Shown here piece by piece: positions 1-8,480 of a stretch of 64,000 nt of DNA. The stretch is from contig NZ_CP102275.1 of NCBI RefSeq assembly GCF_025149465.1, forward strand, positions 496,001 through 560,000, given 5' to 3'. Made by a program: the position numbers and the translations under genes. Source of the DNA: Thomasclavelia spiroformis DSM 1552 (lineage in GTDB: Bacteria > Bacillota_I > Bacilli_A > Erysipelotrichales > Coprobacillaceae). Each line of letters starts with the position of its first letter. The stretch's first letter is position 1. The notes under the pieces were generated by a model. That model had not been told where the DNA came from. It worked only from the letters and a program-made list of their open reading frames with translations, and searched no databases.

Positions 1-2039
1 GAGATATTGAAGATTACTCAGTAAATGATTTAAATACATTAACTGAAAAGATTAAATATGCACCAAATTCTAATCCAACATATGAAATTGAAACTGAAGG
101 AAATAAAGTATTAGACTATAACTTCAATAATGATAGAGGATTAGATAAATCAGGTAATGAATTCAATATGGTAGCGCAAGAAAATATTAGCTATGAAGAA
201 GGTAAAAACCGTAATGCATTGTCATTAAAAGGTGGAGCTAGTTATGTTGAAACACCTCTAGAAGATTTAGGATTAAATTCTTATCTTGAATTTTGGGTAA
301 AACGTGATAGTAATTCTGGTAATGATGAACAAATATTATTTGAATCGGAAAATGGTGCTATTAAGGCAGTTCAAAAAGATACTGGTAAACTTGGATTCTC
401 AAGAGAAGGTCATGATTATTCATTTAATTATGAATTACCAAAAGATGAATGGGTAAAAATAAAATTAGAAACTAAATTTACAAGAACATTATTATATGTT
501 AATGATGAATTTGTAGATGAATTATCTATTAGTGGTACAGGTGGAAAATGGGCAACATTGATTATTCCACTAGAACGTATCGGAAGTAAAACCAATGCAT
601 TTATTGGAGAAATCGATGATGTACAAGTTTCAAAAGAAGAAATAACTACAAAAGCTTATGCTACTTCTGAACAATCACAAGATAAAGCAAGTAATGCAAT
701 CGATGGTAATCCAGATACAATGTGGCATACTAAATGGGATGGTTCAGATAAATTACCACAAAGTATTACTTTAGAATTAGCTAAAGCACGTGAAATTAAA
801 GGTTATAACTATTTACCAAGACAAAGTGGAACAAATGGATATATCACTAAATACAAAATTGAAGTAAGTACAGACGGTGAAGAATTCACTGAAGTTGCTA
901 CAGGTGATTGGGCAAGAGATGCTGAATTAAAAACTGTTGAATTTGATTCTGTAAATGCTAAATATATTCGTTTAACAGCTCTTGAAGGTGTTGGAGGATT
1001 TGCAAGTGCTGCAGAAGTTTCTCCAATTTATACAACAGAAGAAGTTATTTTAAATACTAGAGCATTATCAGAATCTATGGAAGTTGCTGAAATCATCTTA
1101 GAAGATAGTTCTAGCTATACTCCTGAATCAGTTGCTGCGTTAAAAGAAGCATTAGAAGAAGCTCGTGAAGTATTAATTTTGGCTACTGATCAAGGAACAG
1201 TTGATGAAATGACTGCTAAACTTGATGCTGCTATTGAAGCAATGGAAGAAGTAGAAGTTGTTGAAGCAGATAAAACAGCATTAAAGATTGCAGTAGATCT
1301 AGCTAATGCAGTTACTGATAACGATTTAGAAAAAGTACTCCCAGTAGTTGCAAATGAATTCAAAGCAGCAAGAGATGAAGCTAATGCAGTATACAATGAT
1401 GTTAGTGCTTCACAAATTGAAGTAAATAATGCATTTGACAGACTTGCAAGTGCAATGCATATGTTAGACTTTGTAAAAGGAGATAAAACAGCATTAAAAG
1501 CATTCATCGATAAAGTAAGCGGATTAGAAGCTGCTAAATATACAGAAGCTACATGGACAGCATTTGAAACAGAATTAAATGGATCTATAGCAGTATATGA
1601 TGATGAAAATGCAATGCAAGAAGAAGTAAACAATGCATACAGTGAATTAGTAACAGCATTCTTGAATTTAAGATTAATTCCAGATAAGAGCTTATTAGAA
1701 GACTTAATCAATCAAGCAAATCGATTAAACAAAGCAAACTATACAAAAGCATCATTTGATGGCTTAACAAAAGCATTAGATGAAGCAAAAGTAGTATTTG
1801 AAAATCCAGATGCAACTCAAGAAGAAGTAGATAATGCAAAAGATGTTTTAGCAAAAGCTCTTGCCGGATTACAAGCAAGTACACCATCAAATGTAGATAA
1901 CACAGTAAGTACACCAGTAAATAATGGTGATACAACTGCAAGTGTAAAAACAGGAGATGAAAGCTTAGCAGGAATGTTTACAACAATAGCATTATTAAGT
2001 GTAGCTGGATATGCAGTAATTAGAAAAAAAGGAGATTAA
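1..2039 (+). CDS. Cell-wall-anchored carbohydrate-binding surface protein, 5' end outside window
   Basis: The reading frame is open from the first codon at position 3, so the ATG at 168 is internal and the protein starts upstream of the window. Visible domains in order are a LamG/concanavalin-like sandwich (about nt 110-640), an F5/8 type C (CBM32-like) domain (about 640-1030, with IDGNPDTMWHT and AKYIRLTALE), a helical linker, and three to four FIVAR-type helical repeats (about 1260-1890). The C-terminus has a sorting signal: SVKTGD, a hydrophobic stretch and the basic tail RKKGD. It is therefore probably a sortase-anchored glycan-binding protein or the tail of a glycosidase; the catalytic part is not visible. 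The FIVAR and anchor part is a close paralogue of the end of the protein at 42508-47517. A terminator follows directly. Confidence 0.85.
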   Translation, partial: DIEDYSVNDLNTLTEKIKYAPNSNPTYEIETEGNKVLDYNFNNDRGLDKSGNEFNMVAQENISYEEGKNRNALSLKGGASYVETPLEDLGLNSYLEFWVKRDSNSGNDEQILFESENGAIKAVQKDTGKLGFSREGHDYSFNYELPKDEWVKIKLETKFTRTLLYVNDEFVDELSISGTGGKWATLIIPLERIGSKTNAFIGEIDDVQVSKEEITTKAYATSEQSQDKASNAIDGNPDTMWHTKWDGSDKLPQSITLELAKAREIKGYNYLPRQSGTNGYITKYKIEVSTDGEEFTEVATGDWARDAELKTVEFDSVNAKYIRLTALEGVGGFASAAEVSPIYTTEEVILNTRALSESMEVAEIILEDSSSYTPESVAALKEALEEAREVLILATDQGTVDEMTAKLDAAIEAMEEVEVVEADKTALKIAVDLANAVTDNDLEKVLPVVANEFKAARDEANAVYNDVSASQIEVNNAFDRLASAMHMLDFVKGDKTALKAFIDKVSGLEAAKYTEATWTAFETELNGSIAVYDDENAMQEEVNNAYSELVTAFLNLRLIPDKSLLEDLINQANRLNKANYTKASFDGLTKALDEAKVVFENPDATQEEVDNAKDVLAKALAGLQASTPSNVDNTVSTPVNNGDTTASVKTGDESLAGMFTTIALLSVAGYAVIRKKGD

Positions 2040-2044
2040 TTTTG

Positions 2045-2084
2045 AAAAGACGTTTATTTTCTTAGGAGATTAAGCGTCTTTTTT
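2045..2084 (+). terminator. Rho-independent terminator of surface protein gene
   Basis: AAAAGACG pairs with CGTCTTTT around a 22-nt loop and is followed by a T run, six bases after the stop codon of the surface protein gene. Confidence 0.75.
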
Positions 2085-2161
2085 AAATTTATAATATTGT
2101 CTGAATGTGAAATTTATGATATTATTTTTGCAGAAAATACTAAGTTTAGGGGAAATGAAGT

Positions 2162-4036
2162 ATGGCAAGAGAAGTAACAAGTAGAATGAATCGAATTATT
2201 GAATTACTTATTACATCAAAATATCGAAATTTGAAAGAAATTGCCGATGTATTGGGAATAACTCTTCGCCAAATTAGATATGATATCGATCGAATTAACA
2301 GTAATTTCGTTAATGATCATATTTTGATGATTGAAACTGATAATAAGGGGCTTATTATTATTAATGACATGGAGAAGTTAAAAAAGTTTCATCTTGCACA
2401 GGAAAAAGAGTTTAAATGTTCTAGGGAACAAAGAATAATTTTGTTAACAAATGTGATTGCTTTTGATATTGAAGTTTTAAATTTAAATGAAATCTCAAAA
2501 AAAGTTAATGTTACTAGAGTGACGATTAAAAACGATTTAAATGAGGTAAAAAGTATATTGTCTAAATATAATTTAAAGCTAGTTTATATAAATCGTTTTT
2601 ATTTAATTGGAGATGCTGAGGATATTTTTGAATTTCGTTTAAATGTACTTAGAAGTATAGAATATTCTTTGTATAAAGATCATTTTGAAAAAATAGAAAA
2701 TTTAATTACAGAATATATTACCAAGGTTTTTCCAAATCGTCGATTGCGTGAGATTATTCCTATTATCACGAATTTTATTAAGGCTAATAATATTTTAATC
2801 AAGGATAGTGATTTGTATTGGTTGATTATAAATATATTATTAGTGTTATGGTATATATATATGGAAATTGAGATTCCTAATGATAAACATCGTAATGTGA
2901 CTGTATTACCATTCGATTATAGTGAATTGTTTAGTGGTTTAGAGGATTTTATTGGAGTGGCCATATCAAATGATAATCGAATAAAAATAATGAAAATTAT
3001 TTCTAGTGTGAGTAATCAAGATATTTTAGAAATTGATAATTTTAATCGTAAAGTAGTTCAATACATATTTAATTTAATTCAAAGATTCCCAAATAAATAT
3101 CGTAATGTTTTTATTAGTGATGGGATGTTATTATCAGGCTTGTATGCACATTTAAACTGTTGTTTAAAGAAAATAGATGCACTAGTTGATGTAGATGAAA
3201 TAAATGTGTATTCAATAGAATTAGATGAATCTTTAAATAAAATTATTGAAACATATTGTAATGAAGAAATTGAGATAATAAATTTATCTAATGATAGAGA
3301 TAAAGAATTATTGAAATTACATTTTGCATCTAGTTTGTATCGTCATAATTGCAATATGGCAAAGAGAGTAATGTTTATTAGTGGAGCATCTAAATTTGCT
3401 AAAAAGCGATTGAAAATGGTTTTAGAATCACTTTTTGAAGTATCTGTTAAAGATGTTATTTCAAAATATGAGATACCATTTTATGAAGATTGGCAAGATA
3501 TTGATATAATTCTATTTACTGAAAGTATTCCTAAATATTTTAATAAAAATATTCCAATGGCAAGAATTAAACTTATTTTAGACAATAATGATATTAGTAT
3601 ATTGAATAAATTAGAAATTTATCCTAAAGAACGTAGTATAGATTTACATGAATTGTATTTGAAGCTAGATTTCTTAAAGCATGAAGATCAAATAGCAGTT
3701 ATTGATGTGGTAAGTAAATTTTTAGAAGAACATATGGTTGTTATAAAAAATAAGTTAAAAAGAATGGCAGATTATACAGTTAAAATTGTTAATAATATCA
3801 ATCTTGATAAAAGTTATATTCAATTGGACGATCGAATAATTGTATTATTTCAAAAAACAGATTTTAATTGTGTAGAAATCATGGTAGATCGTAATGTTGA
3901 TAGTGGTGTTATTAAGATTATGGCTGATTCACCAGTATCATTACTATTTATATTATTTGATTGTTATAAAAAGTTTAGTGAAGATGGAGTATTTACTTTA
4001 AGTGATGACAATATTACAGCGTTAGCAGATAGTTAA
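2162..4036 (+). CDS. PRD/Mga-type transcriptional regulator
   Basis: This 624-aa protein has the layout of BglG/MtlR/Mga-type regulators. An N-terminal helix-turn-helix (about residues 8-50, LKEIADVLGITLRQIRYDID) is followed by a second HTH (about 100-128, ISKKVNVTRVTIKNDLNEV), two helical PRD-like regions (about 160-395), an EIIB-like region (about 400-490) and a C-terminal EIIA-like part. Such proteins control sugar-uptake or surface-protein genes in response to PTS phosphorylation. No PTS genes are nearby. It lies 120 bp after the surface-protein gene, so control of that gene is a reasonable guess but not shown. The ATG has an AGGGGAAATGA-like ribosome site. The family call is good; the target is unknown. 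Confidence 0.75.
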   Translation: MAREVTSRMNRIIELLITSKYRNLKEIADVLGITLRQIRYDIDRINSNFVNDHILMIETDNKGLIIINDMEKLKKFHLAQEKEFKCSREQRIILLTNVIAFDIEVLNLNEISKKVNVTRVTIKNDLNEVKSILSKYNLKLVYINRFYLIGDAEDIFEFRLNVLRSIEYSLYKDHFEKIENLITEYITKVFPNRRLREIIPIITNFIKANNILIKDSDLYWLIINILLVLWYIYMEIEIPNDKHRNVTVLPFDYSELFSGLEDFIGVAISNDNRIKIMKIISSVSNQDILEIDNFNRKVVQYIFNLIQRFPNKYRNVFISDGMLLSGLYAHLNCCLKKIDALVDVDEINVYSIELDESLNKIIETYCNEEIEIINLSNDRDKELLKLHFASSLYRHNCNMAKRVMFISGASKFAKKRLKMVLESLFEVSVKDVISKYEIPFYEDWQDIDIILFTESIPKYFNKNIPMARIKLILDNNDISILNKLEIYPKERSIDLHELYLKLDFLKHEDQIAVIDVVSKFLEEHMVVIKNKLKRMADYTVKIVNNINLDKSYIQLDDRIIVLFQKTDFNCVEIMVDRNVDSGVIKIMADSPVSLLFILFDCYKKFSEDGVFTLSDDNITALADS

Positions 4037-4133
4037 GATCATAAATAATTATTTTATTAAAAATATAATGTTACATTTTATAAAAATTAACTAAAAGATA
4101 TATGTTGTTTTTATAGTAGTAAAAAGTTATCTA

Positions 4134-4141
4134 TATATAGA
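4134..4141. repeat. Target-site duplication of element copy A
   Basis: TATATAGA at 4134-4141 is repeated exactly at 7551-7558, immediately outside the two element ends. Eight-base duplications are usual for the ISL3 family. Confidence 0.85.
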
Positions 4142-4189
4142 GGCAATCTAAAATAACCTGGGGTTCTGGGGTTTTAGATACTAAATCAT

Positions 4190-4218
4190 AACGGGGAAAA
4201 GTTGTTCCCCGTTTTTTT
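4190..4218 (+). terminator. Inward-facing terminator at the left end of element copy A
   Basis: AACGGGGAA pairs with TTCCCCGTT and is followed by seven T. It faces into the element on the + strand, opposite to the element's own minus-strand genes, so it would stop transcription entering from outside. An identical copy lies at 47572-47600. Confidence 0.8.
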
Positions 4219-4244
4219 GTATCTTTCTATGAGAAAATGTACTT

Positions 4245-4869
4245 TTATTTGATATCTGTATTTTTGATTGGATACATGTGATATGTGGCATCATCATTGA
4301 GGCAGTACATGACCCTGTTTTTAAATCTATGCCAGTTAAGATATCCATTTGAACTATGTTTGAGTAATTTTATTGATTTATTTCTATTTTCAATGATTCC
4401 ATTGGAAATGCGTTTCCCATCTGCTCTTATAAATGAATTGACGATTTCCCGTTTCCATTTAGTAAGTGTATTTGCAAAATCTTTCATTTCTTTAATAGGA
4501 CTGCTTTTAAATAGGGTAATCAGTTCGTCGATATTTTTTTTGGCACTGTCATAAGAAGAATCCCTGTAAAAAACATCCAGCTGATATTTAAGGTCATAAG
4601 CTAAATCTAATTCCCGATCATCCCTGATCATATAGTCAAAAATATCATAGTAGTTGAAATATCCCTGAAGTACTTTATTATATTTCTTTTCTACATTGGG
4701 ATCGTATATGCACTTGTTGTTATTGGAGAAGAGCATCCAGTGGAATTTTTTCAAAACATAATAATGTCTGGATACTTCTGATAATTCATTTTTTTCAGCT
4801 TCGGTAAGGTTTTCTTTTTTGTTAAGGTAATTTTTTCTGGAGTAATAGCGATTCATGGAATTGATTCTT
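4245..4869 (-). pseudogene. ISL3-family transposase, C-terminal fragment
   Basis: These roughly 205 codons match the last part of the copy B transposase (49424-50048) with only a few base differences, for example at 4403 and 4709. Identity stops at 4869, where the IS3 element begins. The zinc-ribbon N-terminus and the first two acidic catalytic positions are gone, so the product cannot be an active transposase. Confidence 0.85.
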
Positions 4870-4964
4870 TGATGCTAGAATAAAAACTGTACCAGTTAAA
4901 TGGAAGAACTAGCTAGTATATGATACAATGTCATAAGCTTAAATCAAAAATAGAAAAGGGGTAT

Positions 4965-5261
4965 ATGATGATGACTAAACCAACATTTACAGATGAATTT
5001 AAACAGGGAGTTGTTCAATATGTTTTAGAACATCCTGATGAATCTAAAGTAGCTATAGCTAAACAGTTTGGTATTGCTGATAGCACTGTTCATAAATGGC
5101 TTAAAGATGCCAGTAGTAATGACGGCGTAATTAATTCAAGAGGAAGCGGTAATTATTCAAGTGACGAAGCTAAAGAAATTGCCAGATTAAAAAAAGAACT
5201 GAAAGATACACAGGATGCTTTAGAAGTCCTAAAAAAGGCTATTGGCATACTGGGCAATTAA
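4965..5261 (+). CDS. IS3-family transposase OrfA
   Basis: This protein of about 98 aa has the OrfA helix-turn-helix (TFTDEFKQGVVQYVLEH, SKVAIAKQFGIADSTVHKWL) and a C-terminal leucine-zipper-like coiled coil (ARLKKELKDTQDALEVLKK). It binds the IS ends and is the N-terminal part of the OrfAB transposase. The ATG at 4965 is preferred because AAAAGGGG lies just upstream; an upstream in-frame ATG at 4920 has no such site. Near its end A_AAA_AAG (5231-5237) is a canonical -1 slippery heptamer feeding the orfB frame. Confidence 0.88.
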   Translation: MMMTKPTFTDEFKQGVVQYVLEHPDESKVAIAKQFGIADSTVHKWLKDASSNDGVINSRGSGNYSSDEAKEIARLKKELKDTQDALEVLKKAIGILGN

Positions 5262-6143
5262 CTAAGCAGGATCTTTATAAAAGGATAAAAGAAAAATCTA
5301 AAAAAGATAAACAGACTTCAGTTACCGGTATGCTAAAAAAATTACAACTGAGTAAATCAGGATATTATGAATATTTGAAAAGAAAACCATGTAAACAAAA
5401 AATCAGAAAAGCTAGAATCACAGAAAGAATCAAGAAAATCTATAAGGATTCAAAAGAAATATATGGAGCTCCTAAAATAACTGAAATACTAAAAAAAGAG
5501 GGAAAAAATAAGTGAAAAATATGTAGGAAACATAATGAGGGAAAACAATATTAAAGCTCATTATATCAAACCATATACAATAACAACAAAAGACTGTGAT
5601 TTTTCAAATAAACTAAAAAATATTCTAAACCGAGATTTTAATCCAAAAGCACCAAATCAGGCATGGTGTACTGATATAACATATATCTGGACAGCAGATG
5701 AAGGATTTGTATATTTAACCAGTATAATGGATCTCTATTCAAGAAAAATAATAGCATGGACATTAAGCAAAACATTAGAAGTAGATGAAGTATTAAAATG
5801 TCTGGAAACAGCTAAAAAAAGAAGAAAAAGCGCAAAACCAATAGTAATCCATGCAGATCGCGGAGTGCACTATACATCGAAGAAATACAAAAGATTAACT
5901 AAGCAGATGAAAAGAAGCTATTCACAAAAAGGAACACCGTGGGATAATGCGTGTATAGAATCATATCATGCATTGATAAAAAGGGAATGGCTGAACAGAT
6001 TTAAGATTATAAATTATAATCATGCATATAAGCTGGTATTTGAATACATAGAAGGATTTTATAATACAATAAGAGTACATTCACATTGTGATTATAAATC
6101 ACCTAATGAATATGAGCATGATTATTTAATTAGTATCAATTAA
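5237..6143 (+). pseudogene. IS3-family transposase OrfB (DDE), frameshifted
   Basis: The -1 frame entered after the slippery site reads through 5330-5515. It then breaks at the G3A6 stretch near 5502-5510 and resumes in another frame at about 5519 (SEKYVGNIMRENN). The remainder is a full rve/DDE domain with CTDITYI, HADRG and NACIESYH, which supply D, D and E. One single-base indel separates this from an intact IS150-type OrfB of about 280 aa, so this copy is probably inactive. Confidence 0.82.
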
Positions 6144-6189
6144 TTAAATTTCTTACATTTATGTGGTCCGAAATCTTGACATAGTACCA

Positions 6190-6844
6190 CTGTTTTTATA
6201 ATTTTATATGTTGCTTCAGCAACTGCATTATCATACGGACATCCTTTAGCACTTAATGACCTGTTTATATTAAATGCCTTTAATGCATTTTCAATATCTT
6301 CATTTTTGAATTCATTTCCTCGATCACTGTGAAACAAATCTACTTTTCGTAAATCATATTTTATTGAATAGAGTGCTTTTTCTACTAACTTGGCATTTTT
6401 ATTCTTACTGGCTGCATATCCTACAATCTCTCTGTTATATAGATCTAACATAAGACATATATAATTCCATTTTCCATCCACATTAACATACGTCAGATCA
6501 CTAACTACTACCTTCATTCTCTCTTTTTGATTAAAATTACGATTGAGTCTATTTTCTATATTATCATTATTACATGCTGCGTGATGTACTTTATACTGTT
6601 TAACTGTATAGCTTGATACTAAGCCATTTTCCTGCATAATACGTCTAATTCTTCTTTTACTGACAATATGGCCCAGTTTAGCCAATTCTATTTTAATCTT
6701 TCTTGAACCATAGTTGTTTCGACTGTTTTTAAATATTTCTTTTACTAAAGCAGTCAGATAATGATCATTGGATTTTTTCTTATTTAATTTATTATTACGA
6801 TTATAATATAATGATGATCTAGGTATATCTAGTAATTTACACAT
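6190..6844 (-). pseudogene. IS3-family transposase OrfB, C-terminally truncated
   Basis: It contains the HTH_21-like region and an rve domain with VSDLTYV, HSDRGNEF and DNAVAEATYK (D, D, E). After AEATYKIIKT the frame runs into the neighbouring IS3 end and stops at 6140, so the normal last roughly 40 residues of the family are missing. The upstream frame overlaps the end of orfA, as expected for a frameshift-fused OrfAB. Confidence 0.82.
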
Positions 6845-6885
6845 TGCGCTGACCGGATATTTATCTGCATTGGAAATGATAACAT

Positions 6886-7167
6886 TTATTTTCGTCCCAT
6901 GATCAGCGCTGCTTGCTTTAAAATATCATTTTCCATCTTCAGTCGCTGATTTTCCTTGCGGAGTCTGATTAGTTCTTTTTCTTCATCACTGCGGTTGTCC
7001 TCGACATGGAACGAACCAGTATTATTGTACTTTTTGATCCATGAAGATAAAGCAGATGGAGTCAGTTCATATTCACGAACCAGCTCAGCTCTTGGTTTTC
7101 CGCTGTTGTATAATTCGACCATTTTCTGTTTAAATTCATCACTGTAAGTTCTTCTTTCTCTTGCCAT
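6886..7167 (-). CDS. IS3-family transposase OrfA
   Basis: This 93-aa protein has the OrfA HTH (RTYSDEFKQKMVELYNSGK, ELTPSALSSWIKKY) followed by a coiled coil (KELIRLRKENQRLKMENDILK) and the typical end KQAALIMGRK. It belongs to a different subgroup from the OrfA at 4965. It is intact, but its OrfB partner is truncated. Confidence 0.88.
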   Translation of the reverse strand: MARERRTYSDEFKQKMVELYNSGKPRAELVREYELTPSALSSWIKKYNNTGSFHVEDNRSDEEKELIRLRKENQRLKMENDILKQAALIMGRK

Positions 7168-7243
7168 TTCAGATTACCTCATTTCTTGATTTTCTATTGT
7201 AACAGTTCTCTTAAAAACTGTCCAATTTAGTGTAACCTATCCA

Positions 7244-7357
7244 ATCAAAATTTAAAGAATTAACGGAATCGTTATATGACTTGGATATTAAAGCTTCTAA
7301 TTTATTCAGGTCAGGAAGAATAGTATTGATTTTTTTATTAAAATGGGTTATTATCAT
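7244..7357 (-). pseudogene. DUF6431-like ORF, N-terminal fragment
   Basis: These 38 codons match the start of the ORF at 50941-51390 in copy B. They stop where the second IS3 element inserted. The zinc-ribbon cysteines are lost. Confidence 0.8.
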
Positions 7358-7494
7358 ATTGTTCTTATGGAAAGGATGTATACAGACTGTGGTAGGAAAG
7401 TATGCATCCTTTTTTCTTTCTCAAAATTTCAGATAAACTGATAAAATAATTTTATCAAAAACCCCGTGAATATGGAAAGAATATAAATAATTAT

Positions 7495-7527
7495 AATAAA
7501 AGAGCACCCCTATATATTTGAGTGCTC
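7495..7527 (-). terminator. Inward-facing terminator at the right end of element copy A
   Basis: GAGCAC and GTGCTC form a stem; on the minus strand it is followed by TTTTATTATAA. It would stop minus-strand transcription entering the element. The same sequence is at 51527-51560 in copy B. Confidence 0.65.
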
Positions 7528-7558
7528 ATTAAAACCCCGTAAAAGATTAGATAGTCTA

Positions 7559-7797
7559 TATAGATAACTTTGTTTTTTATCTAGATATTTCATATCAAAT
7601 AAAAAGGAAGTAACGTCTAAAGATTAAAAACTTTATTTATTACATTCCCTGAAATTAAAATATTGGTATTAATTTGAATTATTTTTATTAAAGAATTTAT
7701 TGGCTAATATAGAAATTGAAAGTATCTTTAGTTTATTTAAATTTTTAATTGTAAAATAAATCTGTAGATAAAAGTATATAAATTAACTTATATTTTA
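7559..7797. other. Intergenic, no gene seen
   Basis: AT-rich sequence between element copy A and the XRE gene. I see no ORF with a ribosome site and no clear structured element. Confidence 0.6.
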
Positions 7798-8142
7798 TTA
7801 TTTATCATCATTTTTACTAGCAATATAATTTACATAATCATTTATTGAGTTATATTTAGCTTTAGATTCTTGAATTGTTTTGGGTAGAAGAATATATGAT
7901 TTTTCTTCTTTACAAATAGCATCTAGCCTTAATGGTTTATTTGTATAACCAAGAATATAATCAGAAGAAACATTAAAATATTCTACTAAAGCACGTAATG
8001 TTTTAACACTAGGATCTCTTGTTCCTTGCTCGTATGCAACAATTGTTCTTTTACTAACGCCGATTATTTTACATAACTCTTCTCTAGTTAAATTACACTC
8101 ACATCTTAAATATGAGATTCTTTCACCTGTTATATTAGACAC
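7798..8142 (-). CDS. XRE-family transcriptional regulator
   Basis: This 114-aa protein has an N-terminal HTH_3 domain (about residues 6-62: ISYLRCECNLTREELCKIIG, SKRTIVAYEQGTRDPSVKTL) with the SSDYILG ending typical of Cro/CI-like repressors, then about 45 residues of unclear function. It starts at a GTG preceded by AAAAAGGGGTG. The upstream gap holds a large palindrome (8254-8290), a possible operator. The target is unknown; it could repress itself or the divergent hisC-like gene. Confidence 0.82.
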   Translation of the reverse strand: MSNITGERISYLRCECNLTREELCKIIGVSKRTIVAYEQGTRDPSVKTLRALVEYFNVSSDYILGYTNKPLRLDAICKEEKSYILLPKTIQESKAKYNSINDYVNYIASKNDDK

Positions 8143-8253
8143 TATATCACCCCTTTTTATGTATTATAGGATAATATTTATTTAAAATTAGAATTATACA
8201 CAAAATAGAGATTAAAATATTTTAATTGACACAATAAGTGTTATCCCAGGATA

Positions 8254-8290
8254 TTTCATAAAAGAAGTTAATTTAACTTCTTTTATGAAA
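8254..8290. repeat. Perfect 18-bp inverted repeat around one base
   Basis: TTTCATAAAAGAAGTTAA, then T, then its exact reverse complement. It lies between the divergent XRE and hisC-like genes with no T tract after it, so it is more likely an operator or transcript hairpin than a terminator. Confidence 0.85.
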
Positions 8291-8410
8291 GTGAATATTT
8301 GTAGGTGTAATATATGTCGATATATTTTAGTATATTTTATTTTTATTAAGATGTGTGTGCATTTTAGAAATTATTTATTACTATAAGCTATTTTATTTAT
8401 AAAAGAAAGC

Positions 8411-8439
8411 TTAACGCTTTTTTTAAATTATGCTATACT
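8411..8439 (+). promoter_or_regulatory. Promoter of hisC-like gene
   Basis: TTAACG (8411-8416) and TATACT (8434-8439) are spaced 17 bp, with TGC in front of the -10 (an extended -10). They lie 41 bp before the ATG at 8481, which has AAGGGGGAAG upstream. The rest of 8143-8480 holds only the palindrome at 8254-8290. Confidence 0.6.
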
Positions 8440-8480
8440 TTAACGTATAAATTATTAATGATTAAAAGGGGGAAGATAAA

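Larger units (their letters stand above)
4870..6189 (+). mobile_element. IS3-family (IS150-like) insertion sequence
   Basis: The element is about 1320 bp. Its ends TGATGCTAG and, reverse-complemented, TGGTACTAT are followed by a shared inner block (ACCAGTTAAATGGAAGAA against ACCACATAAATGTAAGAA). It encodes orfA and a frameshifted orfB in the usual -1 arrangement. The left flank is the ISL3 transposase and the right flank is another IS3 element, with no matching direct repeat. Insertion was therefore followed by an adjacent deletion or by recombination between copies. Confidence 0.8.
6190..7243 (-). mobile_element. Second IS3-family element, truncated
   Basis: The 5' end, on the minus strand, is at 7243 (TGGATAGGTTACAC). 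It interrupts the DUF6431-like gene: flanking sequence resumes at 7244, matching copy B from 51271. The 3' end is lost where the first IS3 element abuts at 6189/6190. It carries an intact orfA and an orfB missing its C-terminus and right inverted repeat. Confidence 0.78.
4142..7550. mobile_element. ISL3-like element, copy A (eroded, with two nested IS3 elements)
   Basis: The left end (GGCAATCTAAAATAACC) and right end (reverse complement GACTATCTAATCTTTTACGG) are imperfect inverted repeats sharing ATCTAA and GGGGTT at matching offsets. Perfect 8-bp duplications flank them. The left 728 bp and right 307 bp are nearly identical to copy B at 47524-51589. The middle is replaced by an IS3-family element (4870-6189) and a truncated second one (6190-7243). 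Most of the ISL3 transposase N-terminus and the accessory DUF6431-type gene are lost, so this copy cannot move on its own but might be mobilised by copy B. Confidence 0.88.

Noticed and set aside
1190-1711. Opposite-strand ORFs across the FIVAR repeats and elsewhere (for example 46902-47204, 56243-56794)
   Set aside because: They are antisense shadows of well-supported genes with no ribosome site or recognisable product.
168-2039. ATG at 168 as the start of the first protein
   Set aside because: The frame is open to the window edge and the upstream residues continue a LamG-like domain; no ribosome site precedes the ATG.
4285-4554. Plus-strand ORF repeated in both ISL3 copies (also 49464-49733)
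   Set aside because: Antisense to the transposase; conservation simply reflects the duplicated element.
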